DNA from: an uncultured Collinsella sp.
Lineage (GTDB): Bacteria; Actinomycetota; Coriobacteriia; Coriobacteriales; Coriobacteriaceae
NCBI GenBank assembly: GCA_900541715.1
Contig: UQLI01000001.1
Span: 1-64,000 of the forward strand
Direction of reading: 5' to 3'
DNA length: 64,000 bases
Shown here piece after piece: positions 33,605-42,223 of this stretch. The first letter of the stretch is position 1. Every line of letters starts with the position of its first letter. The position numbers were made by a program, and so were the translations under genes. The notes below the pieces were generated by a model. It ran no database searches, was not told where the DNA came from, and worked only from the letters and a program-made list of their open reading frames with translations.

Positions 33605-34909
33605 CTAGAGCTCGGTCTCCGCATGGCCTCGATGCGCCTCGGGCAGCTCCCCGTAGAGCGGATGGTCTTCGAGCCTAAAGCGCTCGACCTGTTCGGGAGT
33701 GTGGCCGCGCACAAAGAGCCACGAGCGATCGATCGGCGTCGCCATGAGCGTGCTGGGCAGCGCGTCGGCGCGGTCGGAAAACACCCGGGCACTCTCGGGA
33801 TCCTGGAACGCCAGCACCAGATGCGTGTCGCAGTTGCCCATGATGGAGCGTGCGCGTGCCTCGCCATAGAGCGCATCGAGCTGGTTGGTCGACTGCAGCA
33901 GCAGCGTTGCCCAGATGTTGCGGCTTCGGATAATCGAGAGCACGTTGTCGATCTGGGGAATCTGCAGATTTGCGAAGTCATCGAGCATAAAGCGCACGGG
34001 CACGGGCAGGCTGCCGTCGGGCTGCCTATCGGCCTCACGAATGAGGCCCATAAACGCCTGCGAAATAAAGAGGCCGGTCAGCGGATCGAGATTGCGGTCA
34101 ATATCGCTCACGGTTACAAACAGGGCGCAGGGGGTGTGTCCCATGGAAGCGAAGTCCACCTGATGACACTCACGATAGAGCTGTGCCGCACCGTCGAATC
34201 CCAGACACATGACCTTTTCGGCAAGGATGCCGACGATGCTCGCGTGCATGCGCTCGGCATTTTGCGTAATGGCGTAGCGCCGCCATAGCGAGAGGGCATA
34301 GCTTTGGGGGTCGGTCGTGATCAGGTCGTCAAACAATCGACCCGTGGCACCGTCCTGCAGGTGCTCGATCAGCTTGATGACCGAGCTGATCGTCTGCTCG
34401 TCGGCGGGTAGCTGTTCGGTGACGTAGGCGATAAGACACGACAGCAGGTTTGCCGCCGCATGATCCCAAAAAGGCTGGTTGTTGTCCTCGATGGGGCAGA
34501 TGGCCTTTGCCACCGAGAGGATGTCCTGCTGGTTGGGCCTGCCGTCCGCCTTGCGGCGAATGTGCCTCAGGGGGTTGTAGCCGCAGCGCTCGATGCCGGG
34601 CGCAAGGGCCGGGACGGTGTTGAGGTCGGCGAAGTTGAGACATTGCACGCGGTAACCGTGGGCTGCCAGCACGGGTCCCACTTCGCGACAGAGCGTGCCT
34701 TTGGTGTCGAGCACGATGTAGCTTGCGTTCATTTGCAGCAGGTTGGGCTTGAGGACGTTTCGGGTCTTGCCGGCTCCCGAGGGGCCGATCACAAGTGCGT
34801 TGTTGTTGAGTCCCGTTTGGCGGGTGTCGCAGGAAAGCGTTCGATCCTTGGCGAGGATGGTGGACGATGCGGACTCAGATGCGGCGAGGCGGCTGGCGAG
34901 GTTAGACAT
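33605..34909 (-). CDS. VirD4/TraG-like type IV coupling protein (short form)
   Basis: The 434-residue ATPase has Walker A GPSGAGKTR at residues 42-50, the VirD4-typical VLDTKGTL, a Walker B MLDDFANL, and the LLLQSTNQLDALYG segment of coupling proteins. It lacks an N-terminal membrane domain and is shorter than usual (~550-700). Coupling proteins bring DNA to conjugation channels. Its ATG overlaps the end of the ClpP-like gene by 8 bp. No relaxase or channel gene is in the window, so this is a remnant or an accessory module of a mobile element. Confidence 0.85.
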   Translation of the reverse strand: MSNLASRLAASESASSTILAKDRTLSCDTRQTGLNNNALVIGPSGAGKTRNVLKPNLLQMNASYIVLDTKGTLCREVGPVLAAHGYRVQCLNFADLNTVPALAPGIERCGYNPLRHIRRKADGRPNQQDILSVAKAICPIEDNNQPFWDHAAANLLSCLIAYVTEQLPADEQTISSVIKLIEHLQDGATGRLFDDLITTDPQSYALSLWRRYAITQNAERMHASIVGILAEKVMCLGFDGAAQLYRECHQVDFASMGHTPCALFVTVSDIDRNLDPLTGLFISQAFMGLIREADRQPDGSLPVPVRFMLDDFANLQIPQIDNVLSIIRSRNIWATLLLQSTNQLDALYGEARARSIMGNCDTHLVLAFQDPESARVFSDRADALPSTLMATPIDRSWLFVRGHTPEQVERFRLEDHPLYGELPEAHRGHAETEL

Positions 34910-35519
34910 GGGCGACCTCCTTGGTGGTCGAGAGGATTTCGTGGGCAAAGCCGAGCTCGACGGCGCGCTCGGCCGAAAGGTAGGTGTCTTTTGCGGTGAG
35001 GGACTGGATGCGCTTGGGCGTGAGGCCGCTGCGGTCCGAGAGGATTTGCGTGAGGGTCTTGCGGGTCTGCATGAGACGCTGGCTGGTTTCCTGCAGCGCA
35101 AGTGCCGAGCCGTCTGCCCCCTGGGGGATCAGCGGGTCGTGAATCATGAGCTCTGCATGGGGCGCCATACGGCGATCGTCGCCGCCCATAAAGATCACGG
35201 CGCCCATGGACGCGGCGAATTCCAGACAGACGGTGCGGATGGGGCACGATGCGAGGCGCATGGCGTCATAGATCGCAAGGCCCGATCGCACGCTTCCGCC
35301 GGCGCTGGCGACAAATATGGTGATGGGGCGGCTGGGGTCGGTGGCATCGAGCAGGCGGATCTGCTGGCATAGGTCGTGGGCCATCGGGGTTTCGATGTTT
35401 CCCATGACGGAGAGCTCGCGACGGGCGAGCATCTCATCGTAAATGCTGGTGAGCGTGATGCCTCGGGCGGATTCACGCATGGTGAGGGGGCTGATGATGG
35501 GGGAATGATTGGTGTCCAT
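34902..35519 (-). CDS. ClpP-like serine protease encoded in the mobile island
   Basis: The 205-residue protein has the ClpP fold motifs: SAGGSVRSGLAIYD, catalytic S104 in FAASMGAVIFMGG and catalytic H127 in LMIHDPL, so it is probably active. It differs from housekeeping ClpP (for example EFAASMGA instead of GQAASMGA). It would need a Clp ATPase partner or act alone. ATG 35519 follows AAAGGAG. Coupling by overlap with the T4CP gene suggests the protease serves conjugation or element maintenance; this is inference. Confidence 0.88.
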   Translation of the reverse strand: MDTNHSPIISPLTMRESARGITLTSIYDEMLARRELSVMGNIETPMAHDLCQQIRLLDATDPSRPITIFVASAGGSVRSGLAIYDAMRLASCPIRTVCLEFAASMGAVIFMGGDDRRMAPHAELMIHDPLIPQGADGSALALQETSQRLMQTRKTLTQILSDRSGLTPKRIQSLTAKDTYLSAERAVELGFAHEILSTTKEVAHV

Positions 35520-35582
35520 GAGGACTCCTTTCTGTTGGTTGTGTTGTGGAATAGGATTGTTGCCCGCGGAGGGGCTGGCGGG

Positions 35583-36473
35583 CTACAGGGTTCGTCCGAG
35601 CCTGAGATCGAGCTCGGTTGTGGGGCAGGCTGCCTGTTCGTGCGGCTCGCAAGCGCCAAGGACTCCAAAGCGATGGAGCGTTGCGACGGGCGTGGTGTAG
35701 GCGAGCCGCAGCTGATGCTCGACAGGGGCACATCCGTCATTTTTGTAATGAGCCGCGTAGTACTGCGCGATGCTGGCGTTCATCTCGCTGCCATTGCGAT
35801 GGCGCTCAAACTGGCGTCTGCAGGTTTCGATGATCTTTGCTACCGACTTGGGTGCCGTCGCGGGAACAAGGGCGAGATAGCCCTCAAATAGCTCGTTGAT
35901 GCTCAGAAGGCACAGCAGGTCGATCAGCGTCCTTATGGCTGCTCCCTCGGCGGAAAAGTGCGCGGTCATGCGGTTATATCGGTTGCGGTCGACGATGGCC
36001 GCATGGGGTCTTGGAGTTTTCTGCCCCGTGGTCCCGGGCTTTTGCCGCGCCTGTGTATTGAGCTCGACGTTGCAGCGCTTGAGGCCGTCCAACGGAAGGA
36101 ACAGTGCGGTGCGCAGGGTGTTCCGCTTACTTTCGAGTTCATGACGCTCGTCGGGTTCCCATTCGAGCTTGAGTTTCGTGTCGAGCGCCGTAAGCATATG
36201 GGCTAGGCAGCCTACGGTAAGAACGTACGAATCGTTGTCGCGTTTTGGGGCATAGGGGTCTGTCAGCTTGCGAATGTCGGGGTCGCCCATGATCTTTGTG
36301 CAGCGCTTCAGCAGTTGAGGGTGGTCGGCCAAGATCGTCGCGAGCGGTAGCGACGCGTAGTTCTTTATGGTCGCGGCGGCAAAGGCGGCGTCATATTCGT
36401 TTGCATATGCTCGCTCAATGCGGGCATCCAGAATGCTTTTCTTATCGCCGTCTTCAGCGTGGTGGTTTGTCAT
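35583..36473 (-). CDS. Hypothetical 296-residue protein of the mobile island
   Basis: I do not recognise this family. The protein is soluble and mostly helical, with a central basic Pro/Lys segment (QKPGTTGQKTPRP) separating two helical regions, and several charged stretches suggesting nucleic-acid or protein contact. ATG 36473 follows TTGGAGAAGCT. The frame stays open to 36629 through a region of CACATCAC-like direct repeats, giving a His/Gln-rich leader that I consider untranslated. It is the first gene of the three-gene minus-strand set. Confidence 0.7.
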   Translation of the reverse strand: MTNHHAEDGDKKSILDARIERAYANEYDAAFAAATIKNYASLPLATILADHPQLLKRCTKIMGDPDIRKLTDPYAPKRDNDSYVLTVGCLAHMLTALDTKLKLEWEPDERHELESKRNTLRTALFLPLDGLKRCNVELNTQARQKPGTTGQKTPRPHAAIVDRNRYNRMTAHFSAEGAAIRTLIDLLCLLSINELFEGYLALVPATAPKSVAKIIETCRRQFERHRNGSEMNASIAQYYAAHYKNDGCAPVEHQLRLAYTTPVATLHRFGVLGACEPHEQAACPTTELDLRLGRTL

Positions 36474-36937
36474 AGCTTCTCCAATCGGTTGATGTTCGTG
36501 CTGTTTGTTGATGTGTTGGTTGTCGTGAGTGATGTGCTTGCCGTGGGTGATGTGCTGACGTTGGGGTGCTATGCGGTTTTCAATGAGCCCGTGAGGCAGT
36601 TGCTGCAGGGGCGGGATGGAACGGCCCATGCAAGGCGGAAGGCATCGTGCTCAAAATCGAGACAGCAATGCCCCGGGTGCCTCACATGTGGCAGTTACCT
36701 CATTAAGTTGTCATTGCGTTTGGGGTTGTACTTTGCCGATCTTCCTTCTCTTACACGCTGAAAACTGAAACTTCATATGCTCGATCTACTTAAAACCGCA
36801 ACGGCGGCCTTTTATCAACTTATATGTCGGAACGTGTCTTTGCAAGTACTTTTTTGCGTTTGTTTCAAATGGGGTGGTTTTGCAACCGTCACGCGCCACG
36901 CTATGCGAACGTGCCCCGGCTCGGATAAGATGGTGCG

Positions 36938-36969
36938 ATCGAGTTCTACCGCGCTCACTGCAAGTAGTC
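36938..36969 (+). repeat. pgi 3'-end repeat, right copy (attR-like)
   Basis: This copy would encode IEFYRAHCK-stop versus IEFYRAHRK-stop in intact pgi. Upstream of it (36474-36937) lies AT-richer, apparently non-coding sequence, which may hold the promoter or transfer origin of the island; no integrase is found. Confidence 0.8.
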
Positions 36970-36996
36970 TTTGTTGCTGAGATAGGTCACGGCCGA

Positions 36997-37033
36997 AAGG
37001 GGCCCGTATCCCAACAGATACGGGCCCCTTGCT
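36997..37033 (+). terminator. Duplicated pgi-type terminator at the right end of the island
   Basis: AAGGGGCCCGTATC and GATACGGGCCCCTT form a perfect 14-bp stem. The left and right terminators share nearly the whole stem sequence, extending the duplication past the stop codon. Confidence 0.85.
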
Positions 37034-37107
37034 ATTTAAATGGGCATGAGGGTGTATTGAGGGGGGATGTCTTGCTGTCGGCATCCGCGTGCGGTGCCAT
37101 TCGCTGT

Positions 37108-37128
37108 CCGTAAATTATACGTTTACGG
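37108..37128. promoter_or_regulatory. Palindrome upstream of deoC, possible operator
   Basis: CCGTAAA-N7-TTTACGG is a perfect 7-bp-arm inverted repeat 120 bp before deoC. It may be a repressor site; I cannot tie it to a known family. I see nothing else clear in 37034-37247. Confidence 0.4.
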
Positions 37129-37247
37129 CTAATTTCATACCACTTGTCGGAATGCGGACGCTGTCCTTGCATGCCGGGCGTACATTGAACGTGGTTTTTC
37201 GCGTGAAGCCACGAATCGGTTGCCAGCCCTGAACAAGGAGGCCCAGC

Positions 37248-37922
37248 ATGACGCTTGCCAAACCCATCAATAAATACATCGACTATATCGATGCCCCCGA
37301 GGACACGTTTGAGCAGTATGTCGAGAAGGCGTTAAAGTACAACTTTCGCTGCGTATTTGCGAACCTGCAGGAGTACGAGACGGGCCGCGCCATGCTCGAG
37401 GGCTCTGACATCATCCTTGCCGGCGCTATCGACTTTCCCCAGGGCACTATGACGCTTGAGGAGAAGCTTGCGAGGTTTGAGGAATACGCTGCGTGTGGCT
37501 TTACCGAGATTGACTACGTTTTGAATCAGGGGTCGATCGAGAACCGCGATTTTGATGCCATCGAGCGCGAGATGACTACCGTTGCTGATTTTTGTCGCGC
37601 GCATGGCATCACTGACAAGGTAATCGTCGAGATGTGCAAGCTGGACGGCGACGACGCCGCCAAGCGCCGTGTATGCGAGATCGCGCTGGAGGCCAAGCCG
37701 GGATTCCTTAAGACATCGACCGGCAGAAGCTTTGGCGGTGCTAAGCTCGAGGACGTGCGGCTGATGCACGAGGTGCTCGGCGATGCCGTGGCAATCAAGG
37801 CGGCGGGCGGTATCCATAATTACGAAGAGGCTTGCGCATTCATCGAGGCCGGCGCCAGCGCGTTAGGTGCATCGGCGGGCATCGCGATCGTCGAGGGCGC
37901 ACCGACGGATGAGCGTCGCTAG
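37248..37922 (+). CDS. deoC: Deoxyribose-phosphate aldolase
   Basis: The 224-residue class I aldolase splits 2-deoxyribose-5-phosphate into glyceraldehyde-3-phosphate and acetaldehyde, feeding nucleoside sugars into glycolysis. The Schiff-base lysine is K155 in FLKTSTGR, with further landmarks VIVEMCKLD and IKAAGGI. ATG 37248 follows AAGGAGG. No other deo gene is adjacent; the gene sits just beyond the pgi island. Confidence 0.95.
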   Translation: MTLAKPINKYIDYIDAPEDTFEQYVEKALKYNFRCVFANLQEYETGRAMLEGSDIILAGAIDFPQGTMTLEEKLARFEEYAACGFTEIDYVLNQGSIENRDFDAIEREMTTVADFCRAHGITDKVIVEMCKLDGDDAAKRRVCEIALEAKPGFLKTSTGRSFGGAKLEDVRLMHEVLGDAVAIKAAGGIHNYEEACAFIEAGASALGASAGIAIVEGAPTDERR

Positions 37923-38071
37923 CAGACGTATTTGACCTGAGCGATAAAGCTTCACGACCACACGCCGTTCATGTTCGAGACAATATGACTTTTTGCCCGT
38001 TGTAAACGGAGTCGCGATGGGTGTTCTGTATGATGGCTCAGACAAGGTTGTTCAATGACAGGGAGGCATAT

Positions 38072-38914
38072 ATGGCAATCAAAGCCATCGCGATGGATAT
38101 CGACGGTACGCTCACCAACGATCAGAAAGTGATTAGCCCGCGTACGCGCGAGAAGCTGCTCGCGGCGCAGGAGTCGGGCATTAAGCTCATTTTGGCTTCG
38201 GGCCGTCCCGCATGGGGGCTCCACGCCTTGGCGCAGGAGCTCGACCTCCAAAACCATGACGGTCTGCTAGTTGCCTTTAACGGCGCACACGTCGTCGATG
38301 CCCAGACCGACGAGGTACTGTTCGATCAGGCTATGCCTGCCGACGAATTGCATCGCCTGATTGATCACCTGCGTAATTTTGACGTGATCCCTATGATTTC
38401 GCTCGGTCGCGATTTGCACGTCGAGGACTCGTACCATTGCATGATCACGCTGCCTGACGGCTCGCAGAAGAATATCGTCAAGTATGAGCGCGACGCGTGC
38501 GATCTTAAGATTCGCGAGGTGGAGAGCCTGCATGAGGTCGCTGATGCTTATCCCGTGGACAAGCTGCTGACGGCGGGCGATCCGGCCTACCTGCAGGCGC
38601 AATACGAGGAGATGTATGCGCCCTTTAAGCAGACGCTTTCGGGCATGTTTACGGCCGACTGGTACTTTGAGTACACGGCGCCCGGTATCGACAAGGCCCG
38701 TGCGCTCGAGGGCGCCCTGCCCAAGCTCGGCATCGATGCCAGCGAGGTCGTATCGTTTGGCGACGGCCAGAACGACAAGTCCATGATTGAGTGGGCCGGC
38801 ACAGGTGTAGCCATGGGCAACGCCGTCGATGAGGTTAAGGCTGTAGCCCAGATGGTGACCGCCAATAACAACGAAGACGGTATTGCAGTGGCGCTGGATA
38901 AGCTGCTGGGTTAG
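38072..38914 (+). CDS. Cof-type HAD-superfamily phosphatase
   Basis: The 280-residue protein has MDIDGTLTND (motif I), LASGRP (motif II) and FGDGQNDKSMIEW (motif IV), with a C2 cap between. It should dephosphorylate a small phosphorylated metabolite. ATG 38072 follows GGGAGGCATAT. It precedes a second, differently built HAD gene, with a terminator between them. Confidence 0.92.
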   Translation: MAIKAIAMDIDGTLTNDQKVISPRTREKLLAAQESGIKLILASGRPAWGLHALAQELDLQNHDGLLVAFNGAHVVDAQTDEVLFDQAMPADELHRLIDHLRNFDVIPMISLGRDLHVEDSYHCMITLPDGSQKNIVKYERDACDLKIREVESLHEVADAYPVDKLLTAGDPAYLQAQYEEMYAPFKQTLSGMFTADWYFEYTAPGIDKARALEGALPKLGIDASEVVSFGDGQNDKSMIEWAGTGVAMGNAVDEVKAVAQMVTANNNEDGIAVALDKLLG

Positions 38915-38936
38915 AATCGCCGATAATGCATGGTTC

Positions 38937-38963
38937 GGGCGCCTGCTTACAGGCGCCCTTTTT
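38937..38963 (+). terminator. Terminator between the two HAD genes
   Basis: A perfect 9-bp stem GGGCGCCTG / CAGGCGCCC with a CTTA loop is followed by TTTTTG. It lies only 15 bp before the next GTG start, so it may act as an attenuator. Confidence 0.85.
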
Positions 38964-38978
38964 GTTAGGGAGGGTGCC

Positions 38979-39638
38979 GTGTCCGCATTTCCGTTCGACG
39001 CCGTTATCTTTGACATGGACGGCGTGATTGTCGATACCGAGTATTACTACCTGGGCGAGACTGCCGCGTTTGCCAAGGAGCTTGGGCTTAACCTGACTCA
39101 AGAGGAGTTGAATGGGCAAGTCGGTACCTCGCATCAGTTCTTCCTGCATATGCTGGTCGATTGGTTTGAGCGCGCCGGTAAGGGGCATTTCACTGGCGAG
39201 GAAGCGTTGGCCCGTTGGGACGAGTGGGCGCATAAGCGTCCGCGCGACTATCAGGCTTTGATTAACCCAGGCGCCGTGGATACGATTCGAGAGCTGCCGC
39301 GCCGCGGCGTTCGCGTGGCGCTTGCCAGCTCGTCTCCCATGGTTAGCATCGAGGAAGTGCTCAATGCATGCGGGCTGTCGGATGCCTTTGAGTATGTGGT
39401 GAGCGGCGAGCAGTTTAAGGAGAGCAAGCCCGAGCCCGACATCTACCTGCATGCGCTGGACCTGCTGGGGCTGCCCGCGAATCGCTGCTGCTGCGTTGAG
39501 GATTCGGTGCCTGGCATCACTGCCGGCAAGCGAGCCGGCCTGACAGTCATTGCCAAGCGCGAGGAGCGCTTTGGATTTAGCCAGGATGCCGCGGACAGGA
39601 TTATCGACCAGCTGCCGGAGCTGCTCACGCTTTCTTAG
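38979..39638 (+). CDS. HAD hydrolase, beta-phosphoglucomutase-like
   Basis: The 219-residue protein has AVIFDMDGVIVDTE (motif I), LASSSP (motif II), ESKPEPDIYLHA (motif III) and CVEDSVPGITA (motif IV), with an alpha-helical C1 cap. This is the pattern of beta-phosphoglucomutase-like phosphatases. The start is GTG 38979 after AGGGAGGG; the ORF extends upstream into the previous gene without reason. Confidence 0.9.
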   Translation: MSAFPFDAVIFDMDGVIVDTEYYYLGETAAFAKELGLNLTQEELNGQVGTSHQFFLHMLVDWFERAGKGHFTGEEALARWDEWAHKRPRDYQALINPGAVDTIRELPRRGVRVALASSSPMVSIEEVLNACGLSDAFEYVVSGEQFKESKPEPDIYLHALDLLGLPANRCCCVEDSVPGITAGKRAGLTVIAKREERFGFSQDAADRIIDQLPELLTLS

Positions 39639-39722
39639 GAGCGCGGTAGTTGCGCGTTTTTCGGGTCTGATGAGTAAATAGCCAACATTTTGGTGCGACA
39701 CCTAGCATACTTTAAGCTAATG

Positions 39723-39762
39723 CGGGCTTAAGGGCTTGTTGAATGCCCTTAAGCCCGTTTTA
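39723..39762 (+). terminator. Terminator before the GntR gene
   Basis: CGGGCTTAAGGGC / GCCCTTAAGCCCG form a perfect 13-bp stem followed by TTTTAG. Confidence 0.88.
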
Positions 39763-39788
39763 GAATTAATTGTGCTGGGAGAGGGTAT

Positions 39789-40532
39789 ATGCCACCGACT
39801 GAAGGGCCAACTGACGGTAAAGCAGCGATACCGCTGTACCAACAGGTCATTGATATCATTAAAAACGAAATCAACTCCGGCGCCTACAAGGCAGGTGCGC
39901 GGATACCCAACGAATTCGAATTGGCTGAGAGCTATAAAGTTGGCCGCGTTACCGTGCGACGCGCTATTGAGGAGCTCGTCCAGCAGGGCTATCTAACGAA
40001 GCGACAGGGGAAAGGCACGTTTGTCAATGCCCCCAAGCTCAAGCGCAAGATTCGCCAGAAGGATGACGTTCAGAGTTTTTCGGACGCATGCCGCGTTAAC
40101 GGAATGGAACCGGGGGCGTGTGTCATTTCGAGAAAGATACTGCCGGCGGATTCCACCGAAGCGCAGTTCTTTGGTGTTCCCGTTGGAACTGACTTGATTT
40201 GCGTTGAGCGCGTGCGCACTGCCGATGGCGTCCCTGTCATGCTCGAGAACAACATATATGTTTACGAGGACAACGCCTATCTATCAACGGCACCTCTATC
40301 TAACCAATCCATTTTTGAGTTCGTGCGCAACCGGACGGGCCGCACGCCCTCGTTTACCGACCCGTGCACGCTCGAGATCGCGTGCGCGTCGCCCGAGGTC
40401 GCTCGACTGTTGGCAGTTCCCGTTGGCGAACCCTTGTTTTATATGGAAGCCTTCTTTTTCGATGAGCAGCGGCGGCCGTTTATCATCGGTCGTCAGCGGA
40501 TCGTTGGGTCTCGCTACGTTTTTGACATCTAG
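39789..40532 (+). CDS. GntR/HutC-family regulator of the Frl-like cluster
   Basis: The 247-residue protein has a GntR winged helix (residues ~15-80, with IPNEFELAESYKVGRVTVRR) and a UTRA effector domain ending FIIGRQRIVGSRYVFDI. UTRA domains bind sugar phosphates or amino-acid-like ligands; E. coli FrlR is of this type. It lies directly ahead of the ten-gene catabolic set, separated by a terminator, a promoter and a 23-bp palindrome, so it is the likely local repressor. Confidence 0.92.
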   Translation: MPPTEGPTDGKAAIPLYQQVIDIIKNEINSGAYKAGARIPNEFELAESYKVGRVTVRRAIEELVQQGYLTKRQGKGTFVNAPKLKRKIRQKDDVQSFSDACRVNGMEPGACVISRKILPADSTEAQFFGVPVGTDLICVERVRTADGVPVMLENNIYVYEDNAYLSTAPLSNQSIFEFVRNRTGRTPSFTDPCTLEIACASPEVARLLAVPVGEPLFYMEAFFFDEQRRPFIIGRQRIVGSRYVFDI

Positions 40533-40542
40533 GACATTGCGA

Positions 40543-40582
40543 ATGGAAGCGCCCGGTGGATCATCTCACCGGGCGTTTCCAT
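40543..40582 (+). terminator. Terminator after the GntR gene
   Basis: ATGGAAGCGCCCGGTG pairs with CACCGGGCGTTTCCAT with one mismatch around GATCATCT, 11 bp past the stop. The tail is not T-rich, so efficiency is uncertain. Confidence 0.65.
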
Positions 40583-40642
40583 ACCGTTCACGCCGCAAAC
40601 ACAACCGTTCAACCGCGTTGCGGCAATCAGTTTGAAATTATC

Positions 40643-40671
40643 TTGATGAAGGAAAAAGCTGCTGGTAATCT
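40643..40671 (+). promoter_or_regulatory. Promoter of the Frl-like catabolic operon
   Basis: TTGATG (40643-40648) and TAATCT (40666-40671) are 17 bp apart, with predicted start near 40678, just ahead of the palindromic operator. Confidence 0.55.
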
Positions 40672-40685
40672 ATGGGACGTCATAG

Positions 40686-40708
40686 AACGTTTGCATTGTG
40701 CAAACGTT
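40686..40708. promoter_or_regulatory. Perfect 23-bp palindrome, likely GntR operator
   Basis: AACGTTTGC-N5-GCAAACGTT has 9-bp perfect arms and lies between the predicted transcription start and the transporter gene, so a bound repressor would block elongation. The adjacent GntR regulator is the obvious candidate. Confidence 0.65.
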
Positions 40709-40750
40709 GAAGCGAGATGCGATGCAGTCTCGAGTTCTTTGGAGGTATCT

Positions 40751-42214
40751 ATGTCAGATACGAAGGCGAAGAAGACAAACAGACGTTTTAAGTTCAAATT
40801 ACCGCATGTCTATACGATCATGTTCTTGCTGATCGTTGTCTTTGCGGTCCTGACTTGGATCGTTCCCTCTGGTCAGTATCAGCGCAAGACGATTTCGACA
40901 GCGGCGGGCGAGCGTGAAGTCGCCGTTGCTGGAACCTATGAACAGGTCGATAAGAACTACACCGATTCCGAGACCGGCGAGACCATCAATCTGGGTCAGG
41001 ATATCTTCGCGGTTCTGCAAGCGCCCACCAAGGGTATCCAAGAGGCTGCCGACGTCGTTGCGTTCGTCTTATTGATTGGCGGATCGTTCGCGATCATCAC
41101 CAAGACCAACGCTTTGAATGCCGGCATGAGCCGTGTGATTAAAAAGCTCAAGAACAAGGACATCCTCATCATTCCCATCACGATGACGTTGCTGTCCATT
41201 TGTGGCACTACGTTTGGTATGTCTGAGGAAGCCCTGCCGTTCTATGCCATCTTCATTCCCATCATGATGGGTATCGGTTATGACTCGATGACGGCATTCA
41301 TCATCTGCTTCCTTGGTCCTAACCTGGGATATTGTGCTTCGACCATCGACCCGTTTAATGTTTTGATCGCCCAAGGCATCATTGGCATCGAGGGTAATCC
41401 GCAACTGTGGCTGCGTGCCGTTTCTTGGGTCATCTTCACTGCCGTCGGTATCGCATGGGCCATGCGCTACGCCATGCGCGTCAAGAAAAACCCCGAGTCG
41501 TCCATTGTGTACGAGGACGATAAGCTCAAGCGTATTGAATTTTCCGTGACCGATGCCTCCATCGAGGAAGAGTTCACTATCCGTCAGAAGCTCGTGCTTA
41601 TCGATTTTGCTTGCGGTATGGGCATTATCGTCTGGGGTCTTGTTACCCAGGGCTGGTACATGAATCAGATTTCCGCCGTGTTCCTTGGCATGGGCTTGCT
41701 TGCCGGTATCCTGGGCGGCCTTGACCAGCAGACGATCGCAGAGGAGTTCGTTAAGGGTCTCGCCGACTTTGCGTACGCTGCCGTCGTTATCGGTATCGCT
41801 CGCGGTATTCTGGTCATCGCCGAGGGCGGCATGATCATCGACACCATCCTCCAGGCGCTCGCTGCCGCGCTCGCCGGTGCACCCGCCGCCGTCTACACCA
41901 CGTTTATGTATGTCGTCCTTGGTCTGCTCTCTTTGCTGGTTCCCTCGAGTTCTGGCCTGGCGGCGCTCACCATGCCCGTTATGGGCCCCCTGACCGAGCT
42001 CATGGGCCTCAATCCCGAGGCAGCCGTCACCGCGCTCCAGTTTGCCAACCAGACCATCAACACCATCAGCCCCGTGGCGGGTATGACGGTCGCCGGCCTT
42101 GCCGTGGCTAAGATTTCGTTTGGCCAATGGTGGAAGACCATTTGGAAGTTCTTCATCTTCATGGTCGTGTTTGGCTTGGTCATTACTGCCATTTCCGGCA
42201 TGCTTCCGGCGTAG
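40751..42214 (+). CDS. YfcC-family (AbgT/ArcD-like) transporter
   Basis: The 487-residue integral membrane protein has about 12 hydrophobic helices and YfcC/DcuC-superfamily landmarks: VVFAVLTWIVPSGQY near the N-terminus, GMSEEALPFYAIFIP, a LGPNLGYCASTIDPFN loop and LVPSSSGLAALTMPVMGPL. Relatives carry peptides, amino acids or C4-dicarboxylates. As first gene after the operator, it probably imports the substrate of the cluster, in the role FrlA plays in E. coli. ATG 40751 follows GGAGG. Confidence 0.9.
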   Translation: MSDTKAKKTNRRFKFKLPHVYTIMFLLIVVFAVLTWIVPSGQYQRKTISTAAGEREVAVAGTYEQVDKNYTDSETGETINLGQDIFAVLQAPTKGIQEAADVVAFVLLIGGSFAIITKTNALNAGMSRVIKKLKNKDILIIPITMTLLSICGTTFGMSEEALPFYAIFIPIMMGIGYDSMTAFIICFLGPNLGYCASTIDPFNVLIAQGIIGIEGNPQLWLRAVSWVIFTAVGIAWAMRYAMRVKKNPESSIVYEDDKLKRIEFSVTDASIEEEFTIRQKLVLIDFACGMGIIVWGLVTQGWYMNQISAVFLGMGLLAGILGGLDQQTIAEEFVKGLADFAYAAVVIGIARGILVIAEGGMIIDTILQALAAALAGAPAAVYTTFMYVVLGLLSLLVPSSSGLAALTMPVMGPLTELMGLNPEAAVTALQFANQTINTISPVAGMTVAGLAVAKISFGQWWKTIWKFFIFMVVFGLVITAISGMLPA

Positions 42215-42223
42215 GTGGTTGTG

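Noticed and set aside
36474..36629. N-terminal extension of the island hypothetical protein with His-rich repeats
   Set aside because: The internal ATG at 36473 has a proper ribosome site; the extension is repetitive DNA without one.
36827..36931. Short plus-strand frame just left of the right pgi-end copy
   Set aside because: No ribosome site and no domain; treated as non-coding.
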